From: Nymphaea colorata
Lineage: Eukaryota > Streptophyta > Magnoliopsida > Nymphaeales > Nymphaeaceae
Length of the DNA stretch: 64,000 nucleotides
NCBI RefSeq assembly: GCF_008831285.2
Contig: NC_045139.1
Span: 29,553,206-29,617,205 of the forward strand
Direction of reading: 5' to 3'
This document shows positions 11,101 through 24,935 of the stretch, one piece after another. A program made the position numbers and the translations under genes. Below the pieces are notes generated by a model, which saw only the letters and a list, made by a program, of their open reading frames with translations, was not told where the DNA came from and did no database searches. Numbering within the stretch: position 1 is the first letter of the stretch; every line of letters starts with the position of its first letter.

Positions 11101-14100
11101 GGTCCGATGACAGAGGTATTTGAACAGTGCAGTGGCCTGTGAGTATTGTAGTGAACTGAACAGTACATTATGATATCTTCCATAACTATGAAGGAAACTG
11201 ACATGTTACAGCCTGAAACTAGCTTCACAAGTGTAACTATACAGTATCAGATATAACCCATGATAAATATATCTTGCATAGCGGTACAACTCAATGGGGT
11301 GCATCTTAGTCAAGACGAAAGAAAGTTTTTTTCCAACTTAAAAGGTACAACACTTTACTAAGGCTGAATATTAAGTTTTTCCATGCAAGGGATTCTTAAT
11401 GAAAGTAAAATAAATAAAATTTATGTATATATGATCTTACGCAACAAAATTAGGGTCTTCATGCTATATTTACCCTCCAAATAAAAATTTTAAGTTTTAT
11501 GAGCATTAAGTTGTTTCAAGACTCCAACAAATAAGTCATATGCAAAAAAGTAATCTATTTGATACCCATTAAAGTATTAAGAGTAATAAAAGTGGTCACT
11601 TTAATTATTTCCAATGAAAACATGCATGTTCTGTAACTTGTAGGCAGTATATGGTTGTTATTTTGTTATGTTTATGCAACTCATCTTTTTCTATGGAGAG
11701 CATTTTTTTCCTAAATTTTTATACTTTTTGTGGGTTTCACTTATTTAAAAAAAAAAACTATATATTATTTTAAATATGGAAACTAAATATGCAACTTTTT
11801 CATGCTAACTTTGCACCCAACCAGGGGTTAGGTTACACTCTTACACCATCAATTTGTACCGCTGATACAAATGAAATGGAGATAAACAGCAGTTAAAGGT
11901 GCTGTGTCAAATGAACTACTAAATCTTTTACTAGTCCACCAGCAGATTGTCAATAGCCACATTAAAATAATAGTAATAACTTGGCATGGAAAAAAAAAAA
12001 AGCACTGAAACAGTAAAAGAATTCCACAATACAACTAAAATTCTTCACTCCAGGCTAACATGCAAGAAAGTAAAGTTCTTATATAGAATACAAGTATTTT
12101 ACGTAGTTGTAAAAGGTAATGCATACACTAAGTTGTCATGACAAGGCAGAATCACCCTGTTGACCAGCTCAAATAACTGAGTCAACCCAGATCATCCTGA
12201 CTCACTACAATTTCAATCATAGCTTCCGATTTGCTGCCTGGATTCAAAATTTAGGCCAACAAATATCAGAAAATTACTTAGGCTGTAAACACAAGACTTC
12301 CCAGACCTAACATGACAAGCAGGCTTTTGAACATGAGTCATGAAGAGTGCACTGCGTGCTTCAGGTATGGCAAACTAACCAAATAATTTTCTCTCATCTC
12401 TCGGATAGAAACTGAAAATTCCGTTATTGTCCAGCTCAGAGTGTTGAATAGCCGATTAAGAAAAGTAGAGAACAATTCCTTATCAAGGAGGCAGACTTCC
12501 TTTAATAAACCCTATAAGAAAAATCCAGATATAGCATCAGCACTTGGTGAGCAAGAAAGGGAAAAAGAGAAGGAAAGAGCATATTTTGCAACATGCAACC
12601 TCAGCCAAATTTACTGTTCTCTTCCTATTGCTCAAACTAGGTACCTGAAAACGAACTGATGAAGATTCCCCTTGTTTTGAAAATCCAAATCCAGAACCCT
12701 TGCATAGTCGTAGAAGTATGTTCGTAACAGGAATCCATGATCTATCGTCAAATGCAGAAAGCAAAGCAAGGGGCATTCTCTGAAGAGCTGCTTCATTGTT
12801 CTCAAAAGCAGCGAAATAATCTTTATACTGTACTAGGACAGATATTGAATGGAGCAGGACATCTCTTAGATCAGCACTTGATATTCGAGGATCGTTGAAA
12901 TGTGTGACCACAAAAGTAACCTATTAAAAATGAATAGGAAACCTTAATATTGATTTTAAGCATTTCAAAAGACAGATGGCTAGACTAACAAGGCAGATAC
13001 TAAATGAAAGTTGAATGCATTTCACTGTCTTTCGAATCATTATTTCATGCAAATACACAACGCTACTGAAAACAAGGACACAGAAATGTTTTGTTCAATC
13101 AACCGAGCAATTAAGTTCCTAAAGCCCCATTAGACTACATAAAAAATAAAGACACTAACTGAGTTCCAAATAGTAGATTCAAGTATTCAACCATTTCAAG
13201 TGCACATAATGACCTAAATGAACATTAATGTACTAGACTACTAGTGAATACTAGCCCAATTTGCTAATGCAAAAAAAATGAAACTACATTTGGAATATTT
13301 TTTATTTCTTCCGTCTGATAGAAACAGAAATTATTAAACCAGATGCACAATATGACTAAGCTCAAAAAAATATAAATAATAGAATCATCTTCAAGCCATA
13401 TAATATGAAAATAAAGAATGTGAAGATATCATAATCAACTTGTAACAACATAATTAACTAAGCTATAGTTATCGTACAAATGAAGATAATCCTTGCTGCA
13501 GGAAAGATGCCGACGAGACAAATGGTGGATCACTTCTTCGTAGAGCATGGAAGCAATCAACCTGAAACAAAGTAAAAAAAAAAAAACATTAGGGGAGAAA
13601 AAAAAACATTCCAAAGGTATTATGGGCATTTAATATGAAAAATCAAAATTTATGGCACAATCTGCATCTCATGATTGATGCTGTAAAACATTCTTATTTC
13701 TTATGCAGTTTTGCTACACACAATGCATCCTGACTTTGTACCTCTCAATTCTCTCCCATAAGGTATAAAGATATTTTTGACAAATTTATAAGCAACATAT
13801 TGATTAGGTCAACTCCAATAATTACATATATCACAATCATACTAACTGCTTCTCATCTACCAGTAACACATGTTTACCTGTTTCTGTCAAAAGATGAGGA
13901 GGAAGAAAGAGAGAAGAAAAAGAAGAAGAAGAGCACTGAACATTGTTTAGTGTAGAAACATATAAACATATTTAGAGTATGAATAACTTGTAAATATGTT
14001 TTTTGAACGCACCAAAAGCACCCTGCACCAGTACCTGGATGTACCAGCACTGGTATGGGTATGTATTCCATTTTAACAATCCACATATACACTAGCAACT

Positions 14101-17100
14101 AAAATATCATGATGCAGATCAAGAACACACATACCAATGCTTCTAAATAAAATTCTGGTACATAAACAAAAAGTGAATCTGTTCTGCTAAGGACCAATAG
14201 CAATTGAGCAATCCACATGCATGCAGCATACATTCCTCTCTGCTTCCACCTGGAAAATAGAGAGACACGATACCTGGAGACAATCATACTAAACATGTCA
14301 GAAAATAAGCCAATTCACGCTTGTGACTGAACACTTCTAAAGCCACTGTAGGACAGGATAATGCCAACAAGATATCAGGAAAACAGAGAGCAACTATTTC
14401 AGCTAGATACTAAAGGTTTCCCCAGAAGCCAAAACAGCAAAAGAGATATTGTTTAATAAATGAAAACTCATAATGGTCAAGGTAGAAACAACAAGGATGG
14501 AAACAAAGGCATAAAGTTTGGCAGCATACACCTGCTATACAGTTCAATAAAGAAGTGACGACAGTAAGCGAGGTTACAGGTAAATAATGTATGAAGCATC
14601 AAAGAAATAAAATTATCAGAAAACAGTTCACTTAGAAGAATGCTAGGTGTTCAAAGCAAGTAGAAAATAAAATATAATAGATCAAACTTATAGAGAAAGA
14701 AATAACAAGACAGCATAAAAGAAGACCTTCAATGTAAATAGATTACTGTATCTAGGTTCTATTTGGTAACAAGATGGTATCCTTTAAATAAGGGATCGCC
14801 CGTTGGATTGGCGAAAATTTGATGATAGAACTACGAGTCGAGGTCTGAAATAGACAAGCACGTATTTGATTAAACATGTTATAACTTATAACCCAAAACA
14901 AGACATAGGGATCTATATTATAGACGGCCAAGTGCCAAGAAAGAAGGAAATAGTGTAGTGACTCAGCACATGTAGGTGAAGGTTCACAATTGGATGCATC
15001 TGATTTGTAGATGCATACAGTAAGCCTTGATGATCAACGACATAGGAAAAGATATTGTATAAAGTATGTTTAGAAAGGCTCGTTGATAGATTGAAAAAGA
15101 TCCCGTATATCAAGCAGCAAGCCTAGGGAAAAAAGTATACATGGCATATTTCCCAGGATAAGAAAAGAAATGGGGGACCATTTCACAAGATACAAATATG
15201 CTAAATCAAATGACAGGAAAATATCCACGCGAACTTGTCGCGAAGTAGAAAGTTGATGGAAAGAAAATGACATATAAACAAAAGAAGAAACATTTTGACA
15301 GGTGAATCACGTCCACACTACACTCAACCATGTTTAACCCAGAGAATAGCAAGTTGGAAAGTGAACACACAAATTCATCGATCTACATCATATCATGTTG
15401 CTTAATTTCCTAGATTTGAGTACGCATGATTCTTCGTGGGCCTCATACCATAATATGTTTTTCATAACACTGCAGATATCTTTTCAGGACAAGCCTGTCA
15501 AACTCTCAGAAGCAAATGAAAAATGAACACTAAATGGGATGAAAAGAACTAAGGAACTCATCACCAAATAGAGGCCTAATAATGCAAACCAAAATTTGAC
15601 TACATTTTCTGGCTGAAAAGAATGACAATATCAAAATTGCATCATAATCAATAACTGACCTAGAATGGCATGACACCTAGTCCATTTTCTCTCTTGCCTT
15701 TTTCTTGAATTTCACCCAGTTTCCACATTAAATGTTTCCTGTCCCCAACTATTGTCTTCAATAATATTCACCAACTTAGATTTGGCATGTAAAAGAAATA
15801 AAAAAAATTCTTAGCTACTGATTGATGTCCATAATGATTTTGTGTTTCCCTTTTCATATGCCTGCACTTGTTCCTCTTCTTCTAGTATTTTTCTCCTCCA
15901 CAAGCTTTATTAGCAATATTGTAGATTGTGTCAGACACTCATGTTGTTGGGAAGTTGGACACATAATATCAGTGTTGTACGTATCGTACGATACGGAGCC
16001 GCACCATACGATATGTATCGTATCGAACGTAAAATACGATACGATACACCCCCTGTATCGTACATTTACGATACATGCACCGTATCGTACGATACGGACA
16101 CGATATGACTACGATACGATTACGATATGGTTACGATATGTTACGATATGGAAAGATACAGGTACGATATGGTAATTTTTATTTATTTTTTATTATTTTT
16201 TGAGAATTTTTTATATTTTTTCTGATTATTTAAAAAAAAAACGATACGATTACGATACGTTACGATATTTTACGATACAGCGTATCTTAAAGCCAGACCG
16301 ATACGGCTTACGATACGCTTTTTACAACATTGCATAATATCATACAAAGTGAAAAATCAGAAAAAGTTTTTTAGATATTAAAAATCCACAAAAAATTAAG
16401 AAGTCAAAAAAATACAAAATAATAACAAAAACTTACGAAAAAGTACTCTCTACGAAAAATACAAATTACATGAACATAAGAAAATAACAAATATATCAAC
16501 ATGCACTCTTTCATTAGAAAGAGTTGCTCTTTGGAGTCTTTAAGCAATTTACAGTCACAATTTGAATTTTTATTTTAAATTTTTGAGAACAAACATAGAC
16601 TCTCATAAGAAGAAACCATGAAAGCTCTAGTTTTATTACATGAAAATCAACCCTACATTTTACTTTTTTACTTTAAATGTGTAAGAATATCTTTCACATT
16701 GAACTTAATATTCAATCTTAAGAAATTTATGTAATTTTAGATAAGGAAAACTTCTTGATACTTTTCCATGTTTTCAAGGCGCAATATAAGTTACACCCTG
16801 TACAGTGTATACTACAGTACTATACAATATGGAGAGTGTATCACAAGCTACTTACATCTGATACAGAATAGTTACACCTTTGAAACTAGCTTCAAGGGGG
16901 TATCATATTGTTTTCTTTCATAGTTACATTATTTAATGAAAGTATCTTCGATATGCTATGTTACATACAATGCTATTTATTGGCTTAAATCTTGTGTTCC
17001 AAGCAGAAGGAATAGTAATGGTTGAAAAAAGGTTGACCCAAGATCCAAAGCGATACTGACTAATGAACCACATGCTACTGAAATTTGAAAAGCTGCATAA

Positions 17101-20100
17101 AATGATGAAATAGGGAAGAAAGTATAATTTAGTATAGAGATCATCATTCATCAAATTATGAATTACCCAAAGACTTATTACCAAAACAATCACTTGTCAA
17201 TGTGAATGACAATGGAATATAAAGGAAACTTCAAAGCTTATACACAAAACAAAACGTTCAAATGTTACTAGATAATAGACTCCTACTGTTGGCCATAATC
17301 ATTTACCATGCACAGTGTCTCACACAGTCAACTAGTTCCTCCCGATAAGCATTTCGGACTTCCTTCAAATGCTTTAGCTGTTCAGCGCAATTCCTTTCTG
17401 ATCTTATTTGTTTATCAGTTTCTTCCAACAGGGAGATCCATTGTGACTGATGCGACATATAATGAGATGCCTACATCCAATAAAATACCTTGTGAAGACT
17501 CATAATGATAAATGTGTTAAAATACACTCCAACAAAGTCATGGCTTTTATCTTATACAGACACTTTGGCTACCCAAACAAAGTAGAAAATGTAACCAAAA
17601 GCCAGCAAAACATCAATAGCCACATAAGATAAAAGCCAAATTTGCAAAAGCATGCATCAGCAACAGTAGCAAAGAAAGTTTGCCTATATTTTGAGGGAAC
17701 CCCTTGTAGACATAATTATTTTGCATCTTTTACAACCCACCAATTGCCATGTATGACAGGGTAAGAAACAACCATGAGAGACAGAGAAAGAAAAAAACCC
17801 AATAACATCTTTAACGCACATTGACTAGCATCACAATCATTTCTAGTGTTAAAAGTTATTTGCAATATTTTAGCAACAGAGAAGTAGCAAGTCACCTGCT
17901 TGAAATTTGGAGCAAGACCAAGATGATACAGCAAGAGCATAGCATCCAAAAGTTCCTCCTCTCGTAGAGTTTCTGAAGATGCATGACTAGCCTTTGGCAC
18001 ACTTCTGTTACACTGCACAGGTCGATAACCAAAGGCAGGATTGGACTGACCACTCGAACTAGGTTTATCAACAATCTCATCATTCAGACTACTAGCACTG
18101 CACTCTGAAGCAACATGTGCTGATCTCTCAGGAATAGCAGTACAGTGAGCCTTAGGACTTCTAGAGACAACCTTAATGGGATTCTTTCCAACTCGGCCTA
18201 AATCAGCATCAGCACTAGCACAACAACATGGCTTCTTTCTAGTGCTGTGTGTTACTCGTGTCCCTTTGCTGTCCATGGAACCTTCCTCCCATTGAACTAG
18301 TTCTTGTTCACTATCGTTGATTGGATAAGATTTTATCAAATGGCTAAATGTCCCTCCAAGTCTAGCAAAATCGATGTGAAGGGGATCAGGTCTAAGAAAC
18401 AATCCTACAGGGAAACTTTGCTGACCACCTCTGTGAAGGAATCCTTCACTAGCACTAGCTTTTGAACCTGCAGTTATTGGACTCCTCATACGTTCAGAAA
18501 TATCGCCAAGACCAAATCCTTCTGAAAGGAAATGAAGAATAACTGTGTACACAGAGACAAGAACAGAATTGCTTGAAAATCCAGCAGCGGGCACCTTACG
18601 ATCTGCAGCTCTAGCCTTCAATATAAGGTTCTGCAGGAAATCTCTAAAAACTGATCCAGATGACTGGGATGGTGATGATGGAGGTATAAATTGTATGACC
18701 AACCTGCAAACTTCCCGTTGCATCTCCTCAACCTACAAATGGAACAAGAAAATATTATAACATGAAGCATAAATAGCACTAATAAACAGGATAGAGCTAA
18801 AATTTTGCACATACAGAAGCTTTCATAAACCCCCATTATGCACAAAATTATATGGGTTCATTTAAATTTTAAAGATAAACACATCTTGAATACCTTTATA
18901 TATCTGTTTCAGAAAATCACAGCCATCTGCAATCCCTTGATATAGTATGAATAACCAGTTGCACCAAAAGAAGACAACAAGTAACAAAAATAACACATCA
19001 TGCAAAAAGACAACACTATAGGAAGAGAAAAGAAAACTCAACAGAGAATAAGAGAACACCTAAAATATGCAAGAAAGTAAGGAAAAGTATCTAGCAGTAA
19101 GGCCAGAAAGCTTCCATCAAATGCATAGCCAGTAGAAGTGAAGGAAGGAAAAGATGGCAGGTAACATCTGTTATGACCTCTAGCATTCAAGAGCAGTTCC
19201 AATTAAATTAATTGATATTGCTTTAAGAGAGAGACAGGAAGCTATTGAATAAGATGAGTTTAGAATGGTTTCAATCAGTATGATTCTTGTTACCTTCAGA
19301 ATGACAGGTGCAAAAGGTCTCCGTATCTGTTGTCCCAGTTTGACATAACATGACATTCAAAATACAGATAAGTTCATTGTTTTGAATTATATTCTAAATC
19401 AAATAAGCAAAAACTTTTGTATGGCTAGATACTCAAAAAGCATGAGCAAGGGGACATTATCACAGCTATAAACCCTGTACTCTCTGTGTGTATGTGTTTG
19501 TAACTTTGTATGGATATACACGCTATGGCACTTCAGGAAAATGACCAAACATGGGCCATTTAGGTATGCATATTTGTTGCAACTGGTAAGTTGTAACAGG
19601 TACACAGGATCCCCAACTTTTGGCATTGTTATGTTCCACCAACACACAGAATAGGTTGTACACAATAGTACAAGAAATAATTTGTGATACAATTTCAGGT
19701 GTCCATATTTCTATTTTGTAATTGGTGCAAAAGCTCCACATTTTCAGTATCCACCAGAAAAAGACTAAGTTGTAGTGGTACTTATGGTAATGCATTCTTA
19801 TGAGTATAATCATGAATAACCAGCAAAGTATAGGATGCAGATTTCACGTGATGTGTCACCAACAAGGACAACAAGATATACAATTGCAATCAATTATAAT
19901 AAGCAAAGAAATCACATCATATTGTTTTATAAAAGATAACTTTTCCAAATATCAACTTAGGGAAAGAAATTCAAATCAACACAAATTAACAGCTCAAAGT
20001 TCAATAACGTGCAATGCTTCATATAGATAAAATCCATGCATCTTAGCAAAGAAAGTACCTTACTGATTGCATTTGACAATGCTGTTGTTGTCAATGTCAT

Positions 20101-21609
20101 ACTAGACTCCGAAGATGCATCCTCACAAGATCCAGGCCACCAAACAGCTGGCATAAAGCACTGTAAATCATGCTTGTTTGGGCCTTTTCTTGAAAGTAAT
20201 CCTTCCAAAAGAAACTCAAAATCTGGAGACTTCCATAGCTGCAACATCAGTTCTTCTCGCCTCAGAAGATAAGAAGCTAATGCAAGGTAAGGGTATGGCC
20301 CAGAATAAGGACAATCCATCAGCACTAGAGGTGCAGTTTTGCAACCACAAGCAAGTGCATGTAACACATGTCGAAAGATCAATTCAAACTGTGGAAATAC
20401 CATAAAGTGATCCAAAATTCTGCCCAGACTTGAGTAGTCATGGGGCGGTTGCATCCCAAACACTTCTAGAAAGAATGACATCAATGGGCCTCGGCCAATA
20501 TACTCTAAAGCCCCTGTCATTTTGCCAAATGCAGAGAAAAACTCTTGGCAAGTAGCTTGACAGATTGGATTGAAAACTTGCTCAACTGAAGCAAACCTCC
20601 TCCATCTTTGAAAATTGTCGACTGATGTGGAAGCAGAAGTATCTGCACAGTGTAACTTTACTAGCCTGAATAAGCAACGGAGAAGGTAGGTAGCAACAGT
20701 GGCAGCTGAGTCCAACTTCCCATCATAATTAAAGGCAGGAGCTGCTTGGATTGGAAGGAATCCATCAATAGCATACCTAAAAGGCCTGGAGCCAAAATTA
20801 AGGTCGCATCTCTCGCCTTGTGATAAAGAAAAAGCTGGGTAATATCCAACCCTGGGCTCCATCTTTCGCACTTCGTCAAATGCCACACCAAGAGAAACAC
20901 CATTCCTGTAGAATGAGATCTCATCCAAGTCCAAATCTATGCAGCATCCTATTACATCCCCAACAACCCATGGTTGCCCATACATCTCTGGGTCCTTATT
21001 CCACTTACTAATTCTCCTGCCATCATAGGAATAGGAGTCATCAGCATCCCCCACACCCTTAAGATCAGTAAAAGGACATGAAACAGTGGCCCAACCAAGC
21101 TGCTGAATGCCGGCTGTTTCCAATATCACTTCATACATCCATTTCCCTTTCCACATGCAAGCATTAGCACGGGCACTGCTAAAAGGAGCCATGCTCTCTA
21201 CCAGCAGCGGTTGCTTAGAGATCCTAATGTCCCCGCAAATACTAGCCTCATCAATAACAACCTCACTGGCACCACATCCATTGTCAAAAATGAAGACCCC
21301 GTCTCTGTCACCCAATTTTACTTCTCGCTTTGCAAGCAACCTTTCAATTTCTCTTCTCAAGGTTGACTGCACAAAGCTGACATCTACAGTACTTGTTGGT
21401 AAACGGATAGACCTAAAGGGCAGGTCAAATATATACTCAAGCATATGCTCAACTGATCGCGAACTGGCATCATCACAACTCGAAACAAGATGAGCTTTCT
21501 GAGATTTGTCCTTCCGGCCTTCACTGGCCAATAAAACTGCCAAACCCGAAGAAAATCCAGATTTTCCATGTAGATGATTGAAGCCAAACTTTGAACCTTC
21601 TTCTGCCAT
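8178..21609 (-). CDS. RKP: RKP/KPC1-type E3 ubiquitin-protein ligase (SPRY + RING)
   Basis: Plant homologue of the KPC1 (RNF123) ubiquitin ligase. In Arabidopsis, RKP promotes ubiquitin-dependent turnover of the cyclin-dependent-kinase inhibitor KRP1. Ten coding exons on the minus strand: 21609-20059, 18732-17896, 17470-17307, 14273-14135, 13561-13478, 12920-12645, 12511-12380, 10826-10627, 10336-10132, 8474-8178. All introns are GT-AG and all phases agree, giving 1294 residues, close to the Arabidopsis protein (about 1280 from memory). The start is the ATG at 21609; the codons before it lack another ATG. The SPRY domain is at about residues 150-275 (KGKWMYEV, QQLGWAT, GDVIGCCIDL, FYRNGVSLG). 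A C3HC4 RING lies at about 1242-1279, with C-x2-C, C-x-H-x2-C-x2-C and C-x2-C all present. Conserved middle blocks include SLFSRWKQRGMYA and RSWIPVTNI. No frameshift or missing zinc ligand was seen. Introns hold a hAT-like MITE and a tandem duplication (listed separately). Identification is from family memory; the splice model is read from sequence. Confidence 0.95.
9706..9990. repeat. Diverged tandem duplication in an RKP intron
   Basis: Two direct copies of about 145 bp, near 9706-9846 and 9847-9990, share CATCTT, a GCAG..TGAATCAG-like stretch, CAAACTTGAC.AGGCTGTTGATCTTCAGA and AATATTAGACA. The offset is 141 at the left end and 148 at the right, so small indels have accumulated. It lies wholly inside the last RKP intron. 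Confidence 0.7.
15970..16332. mobile_element. hAT-like MITE rich in CGATACG motifs, in an RKP intron
   Basis: A 363-bp element begins CAGTGTTGTA and ends TACAACATTG, so the ends are inverted repeats (CARTGTTGTA). It is flanked by an exact 8-bp target-site duplication, CATAATAT, at 15962-15969 and 16333-16340. Eight-base duplications with CA..TG ends are typical of the hAT superfamily. Both arms are packed with CGATACG/CGATA and their complements (more than twenty), separated by an AT-rich centre (about 16170-16235). No transposase frame is present, so it is non-autonomous. It sits in the RKP intron between the exons ending at 17307 and starting at 14273. Confidence 0.85.
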
Positions 21610-22165
21610 CAAATTCACCTTCGAAATAACAACGTCCCCTCCTTTGCCTCAACTAAAAGAAGAAAAGCTACTGGCCCGCAGGCTGCAGCCAAAACGTGCA
21701 TTCTCCTCACTTACCCAATTTCAGATTGGACCTTCAATTCGACTCTGTCTAGTACCTAAAAGAAACTAAATACCAACAACCTCAAGTTAATCATTTCCAT
21801 TTGAATCACAGCCCCTAATAAATCATCAATATAACAGTTAACCAAACAAGAACAAAACTAGCACCAGTAAGTTCCACCAAACGAAAATCAAATGAATGGT
21901 GCGAAAATTACCAGTATCCAATAGCTATTATTAGTTAATCAATAACCTGACTCAAGAACAACAAAAAATGAAAAACAAAATCTATTCCAGCCCCGATCAG
22001 AAATAGAGGGGAAAAAAATCAAACTCCCCACAAAACCAGTCCTTGAATTCGAAATTAGTTCTTCCACAATCAAATTCAAACATCATCAGCAGATTTCTTG
22101 ATTTAAAACCTCAACTTCAATAAACGAGAAAAAGGAAAATCAAATAGCTCCACAACAAGACTCAC

Positions 22166-22330
22166 GAGGGGGACAGCGGAAGCAACAAGTCGGACTCGGT
22201 AGGGTAAATGGGTTTCCTGCGTAGTCCCTCAGCAACGGCACCAAGGTCGATAATTAGGGTTTCCAAACGCCATGAGGGGAGAGACAGGGAGACAACGAAC
22301 GAAGAAGAAACGATATTTTCTTCTGCCTTT
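22166..22330 (-). promoter_or_regulatory. Probable RKP 5' leader and first splice donor
   Basis: On the minus strand a good donor, TC|GTGAGT, occurs at 22167/22166. A pyrimidine-rich acceptor (TTTTCTTCTTTTAG) lies about 40 bases upstream of the RKP ATG, near 21650. Together they suggest a non-coding first exon and a 5' leader intron of about 0.5 kb. The leader upstream is CT-rich (GTTGTCTCCCTGTCTCTCCC). There is no transcript evidence, so this is inference. Confidence 0.4.
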
Positions 22331-22339
22331 TATTCGTTA

Positions 22340-24560
22340 TATTATTGCGGAGGAACAAAAAAATTCAAGACACTTGAAGCCATTTATCCGCAGCCACCTT
22401 TAACTAATCGATTTTTTTAGCGTAAAGGACTCGGCTTTGTGTTATTACAAAAAGTGGCCCAAGCTTTTCTTTACGTCTGAAGAAGGCGTATCCAAAAGCC
22501 ACTTAATCTACTTTTGTTCGATCAATAAAACGACTTATATTATATAGAATAACATAATTAAACACTAGAAAATAAAACGTATTTCTGGTCGAATTTATGT
22601 TAAATATATGTTATTAACAATTAAATCCTTTTGATTGTCTAAACGATGCAAAATAATGTTGTAAATATCGTATTCATTAGTATATTATAAACCTTGAAAT
22701 TAATGTTTGTAATCAAAGGTTTTTTAATAGGGTTGGCACAATGGTTTGGAACGATGACTAATAGGTGGTCAATCTTTATCCCGAGTGTTAAAAGCATCTT
22801 ATTTACTGCAAAAAAATGTCACTATTGTCAAGATGAAGTGCAGTACTGTGATATCTTAAGATACCAAATGCATGTCATGTATTTTTGTTATTATGTTATT
22901 TTTTGTGAACTTATTTTTAAAAAATATTTTTTTAAAGAAGATGCATAAAACACTATTATCAGTGTTCCACGAATCTGCTTTATTTTGTTTGGTAGATTTA
23001 TGGGATAACAACACTATATGGTTTGTGGAAAGTGGGGACTCGCCTGGAATATTTGTATTCAAGTATTATCAATATGAATCTTCAACAACAATAGCCTGAA
23101 AATTTAAATTTAATGTTTGATTAAACTTTTGTTAATTTACAAATTATATTTTCCAAGCGCCATATTGATCGCCATGTCACATTGGCAATATTAATAGGAA
23201 ACGATGAAAAAAAGTTTGGCACAATGCAAGATCAATGTCTCATGAGTTTTTGGTAGCATTTATGTTCTCACCGCCCAAAAAACTTTTTGTTTGTTTTTTT
23301 GTTTTTGACGCTCCATTAAATAAATCTTTGAAGCCTGGCATGTTTCAAGAAGTACCAAAAAGGAAAAAATTAACCCATTTATAACTCCATTAATTTCTTT
23401 GACTGTCTAAATATTTTTACTTTAAGAAGAAGAAGAAAGCAAGCAAGTGGCTGAAGACAATAAAGAAAGACAGTGCGCGCCCTTCCTTAAATACCTGACA
23501 GTTTGACCGCTTTCCATGAATTACTCGAAGTTAATGTTGGGAGGGCGAGAAGGAGACCAAAATTCGGGAGTTCGTGCCACGTCAGCCGCCCCGCTGCTGG
23601 GCACGCGTGTCTTTGTTCGCTCACGAATGGACGCCATTGGTTGGTGGAGGACGTAAAGGGAGGTGGGTCCCACGGCTCGTCGCCCCCCCCCCTGCCTGTG
23701 GGAGAGCGTTCTCGTTGGTCGCCTAATTGCCGCAAAAAAAGGAGCCCCGACCATGATCAAGTCAATTCTCCAAACGGGTCGAACAACGTTCGAATCCGGA
23801 TCTGGATTTTCCCCATCCACAGCATTTGGATATAGTGCACCTGGATTCTAAGCGCCTCAATCTGGATTCAAATATGGATCTGGATACAAAAGGTAGATAT
23901 CTTTCACAAATTCATTTCTTAAGGCAGGATTTGTTTTCCTAGACATATTGGAACACGATTATTTAAGTCTTCAAATTTTAAACAAGAAAAAATAAACTGA
24001 AAAACTCTTTCTTCACTTACTTCTTAAGTGAAGTACAACTTGTTCAACATAACCCTAAGAAGGACAACAGGAGCGAAGTAAAAAAAAAAATTAGGGTTTA
24101 ACGCGTAAACTGCTCCAAGCATCGTGTGATTCAAAGTGTAATTTTTCAATTTCGTATTGTTGTCTTTTGTTAAGGGTCATAAGACCTATGGATATATAAA
24201 AAGAAGTGTCACACATCGTCAATGCATTATGCGTGCTTATGACAGTTCTACTTTCCAAGCTGATAACCTTCTCTTTCCAATATTGTTAAATGCTCAATTA
24301 TAAACAATTAACATAGAGAAATAGATAAAACTGCTTGGCATATTTAAATTTTATATATATATATATATAATGGCGAATGAATGTCACTGGATCTATACTG
24401 ACGAAAAGTTGTAAGAAAAATAATGAGAAAAAAAGTAATAGATTGTCTAGTATTTGTTCATATTATTTTCTCATTATTTTTTTTTCAATCGTTAATCATA
24501 ATAGATAAAACAACCCTCTGCAATGAGTTGGGTGACTTGATATTCAAAATCACCATTCAT
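22340..24560. other. Intergenic region upstream of RKP
   Basis: No gene recognised. A GC-rich island (about 23500-23760) contains CCACGTCAGC, a bZIP-type ACGT core, and a C run, but no coding frame I trust. The segment around 23780-23900 is a degenerate repeat with GGATCTGGAT-type words, seen again near 26.0 and 27.7 kb. Confidence 0.4.
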
Positions 24561-24579
24561 TTCTCTCCATCTCTCTCTC

Positions 24580-24935
24580 GTTTGGCTAACCAGTGTCTTT
24601 TCTGTCTTGTTGTGGCTGAGTCTTGGGTCCACCTTTTTACCTCTTGCCATTTCTTATTTAGTGTTCTAACTTTTACTTGGTTTCCTTGTTAGTAGTCTTC
24701 CAAACCCGTCATCCATTCGTCTTCTGTTTCTCTTTTGTCCTTCCCCCCACCTGTCTGCTTCGTGGGGTCGTATTTGGAGGTCGTGACTCATTTCAGCTTG
24801 GTGGCGCATTTGGGAGGAGCGCAACAACAGAGTTTTCAATGACACATTATCTTCGTCAAATGGTGTGGCTCGTCTTGTGTAGGGGGATGTCCAGTTTGCC
24901 ATTCGATTAAGACGCCGTGGTCCGTCTGCGGCTGG
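24580..24935 (+). mobile_element. Decayed LINE (non-LTR retrotransposon) 3' ORF2 fragment
   Basis: Translated segments match the zinc-binding tail of plant LINE reverse transcriptases. NQCLFC...AESWVHLFTSC is read from about 24593, giving the C-x2-C...H-x4-C pattern. About 150 bases on, in another frame, comes WRIWEERNNRVFND, then [10 protein letters not shown]-like residues. Frame changes and stops (for example a TGA before the WRIWEERNN block) show it is dead. No upstream reverse-transcriptase domain is visible, as expected for a 5'-truncated LINE. Confidence 0.6.

Noticed and set aside
15822-16175. Plus-strand open frame rich in Tyr, Thr, Ile and Arg
   Set aside because: It is a translation of the CGATACG array of the MITE, not a gene.
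21610-21618. Longer N-terminus for RKP starting three codons upstream
   Set aside because: That codon is GTG; the ATG at 21609 starts the conserved MAEE-like sequence.
23487-23835. Open frames on both strands in a GC-rich island
   Set aside because: Both strands are open because of base composition; no domain, no splice context and no family match were seen.
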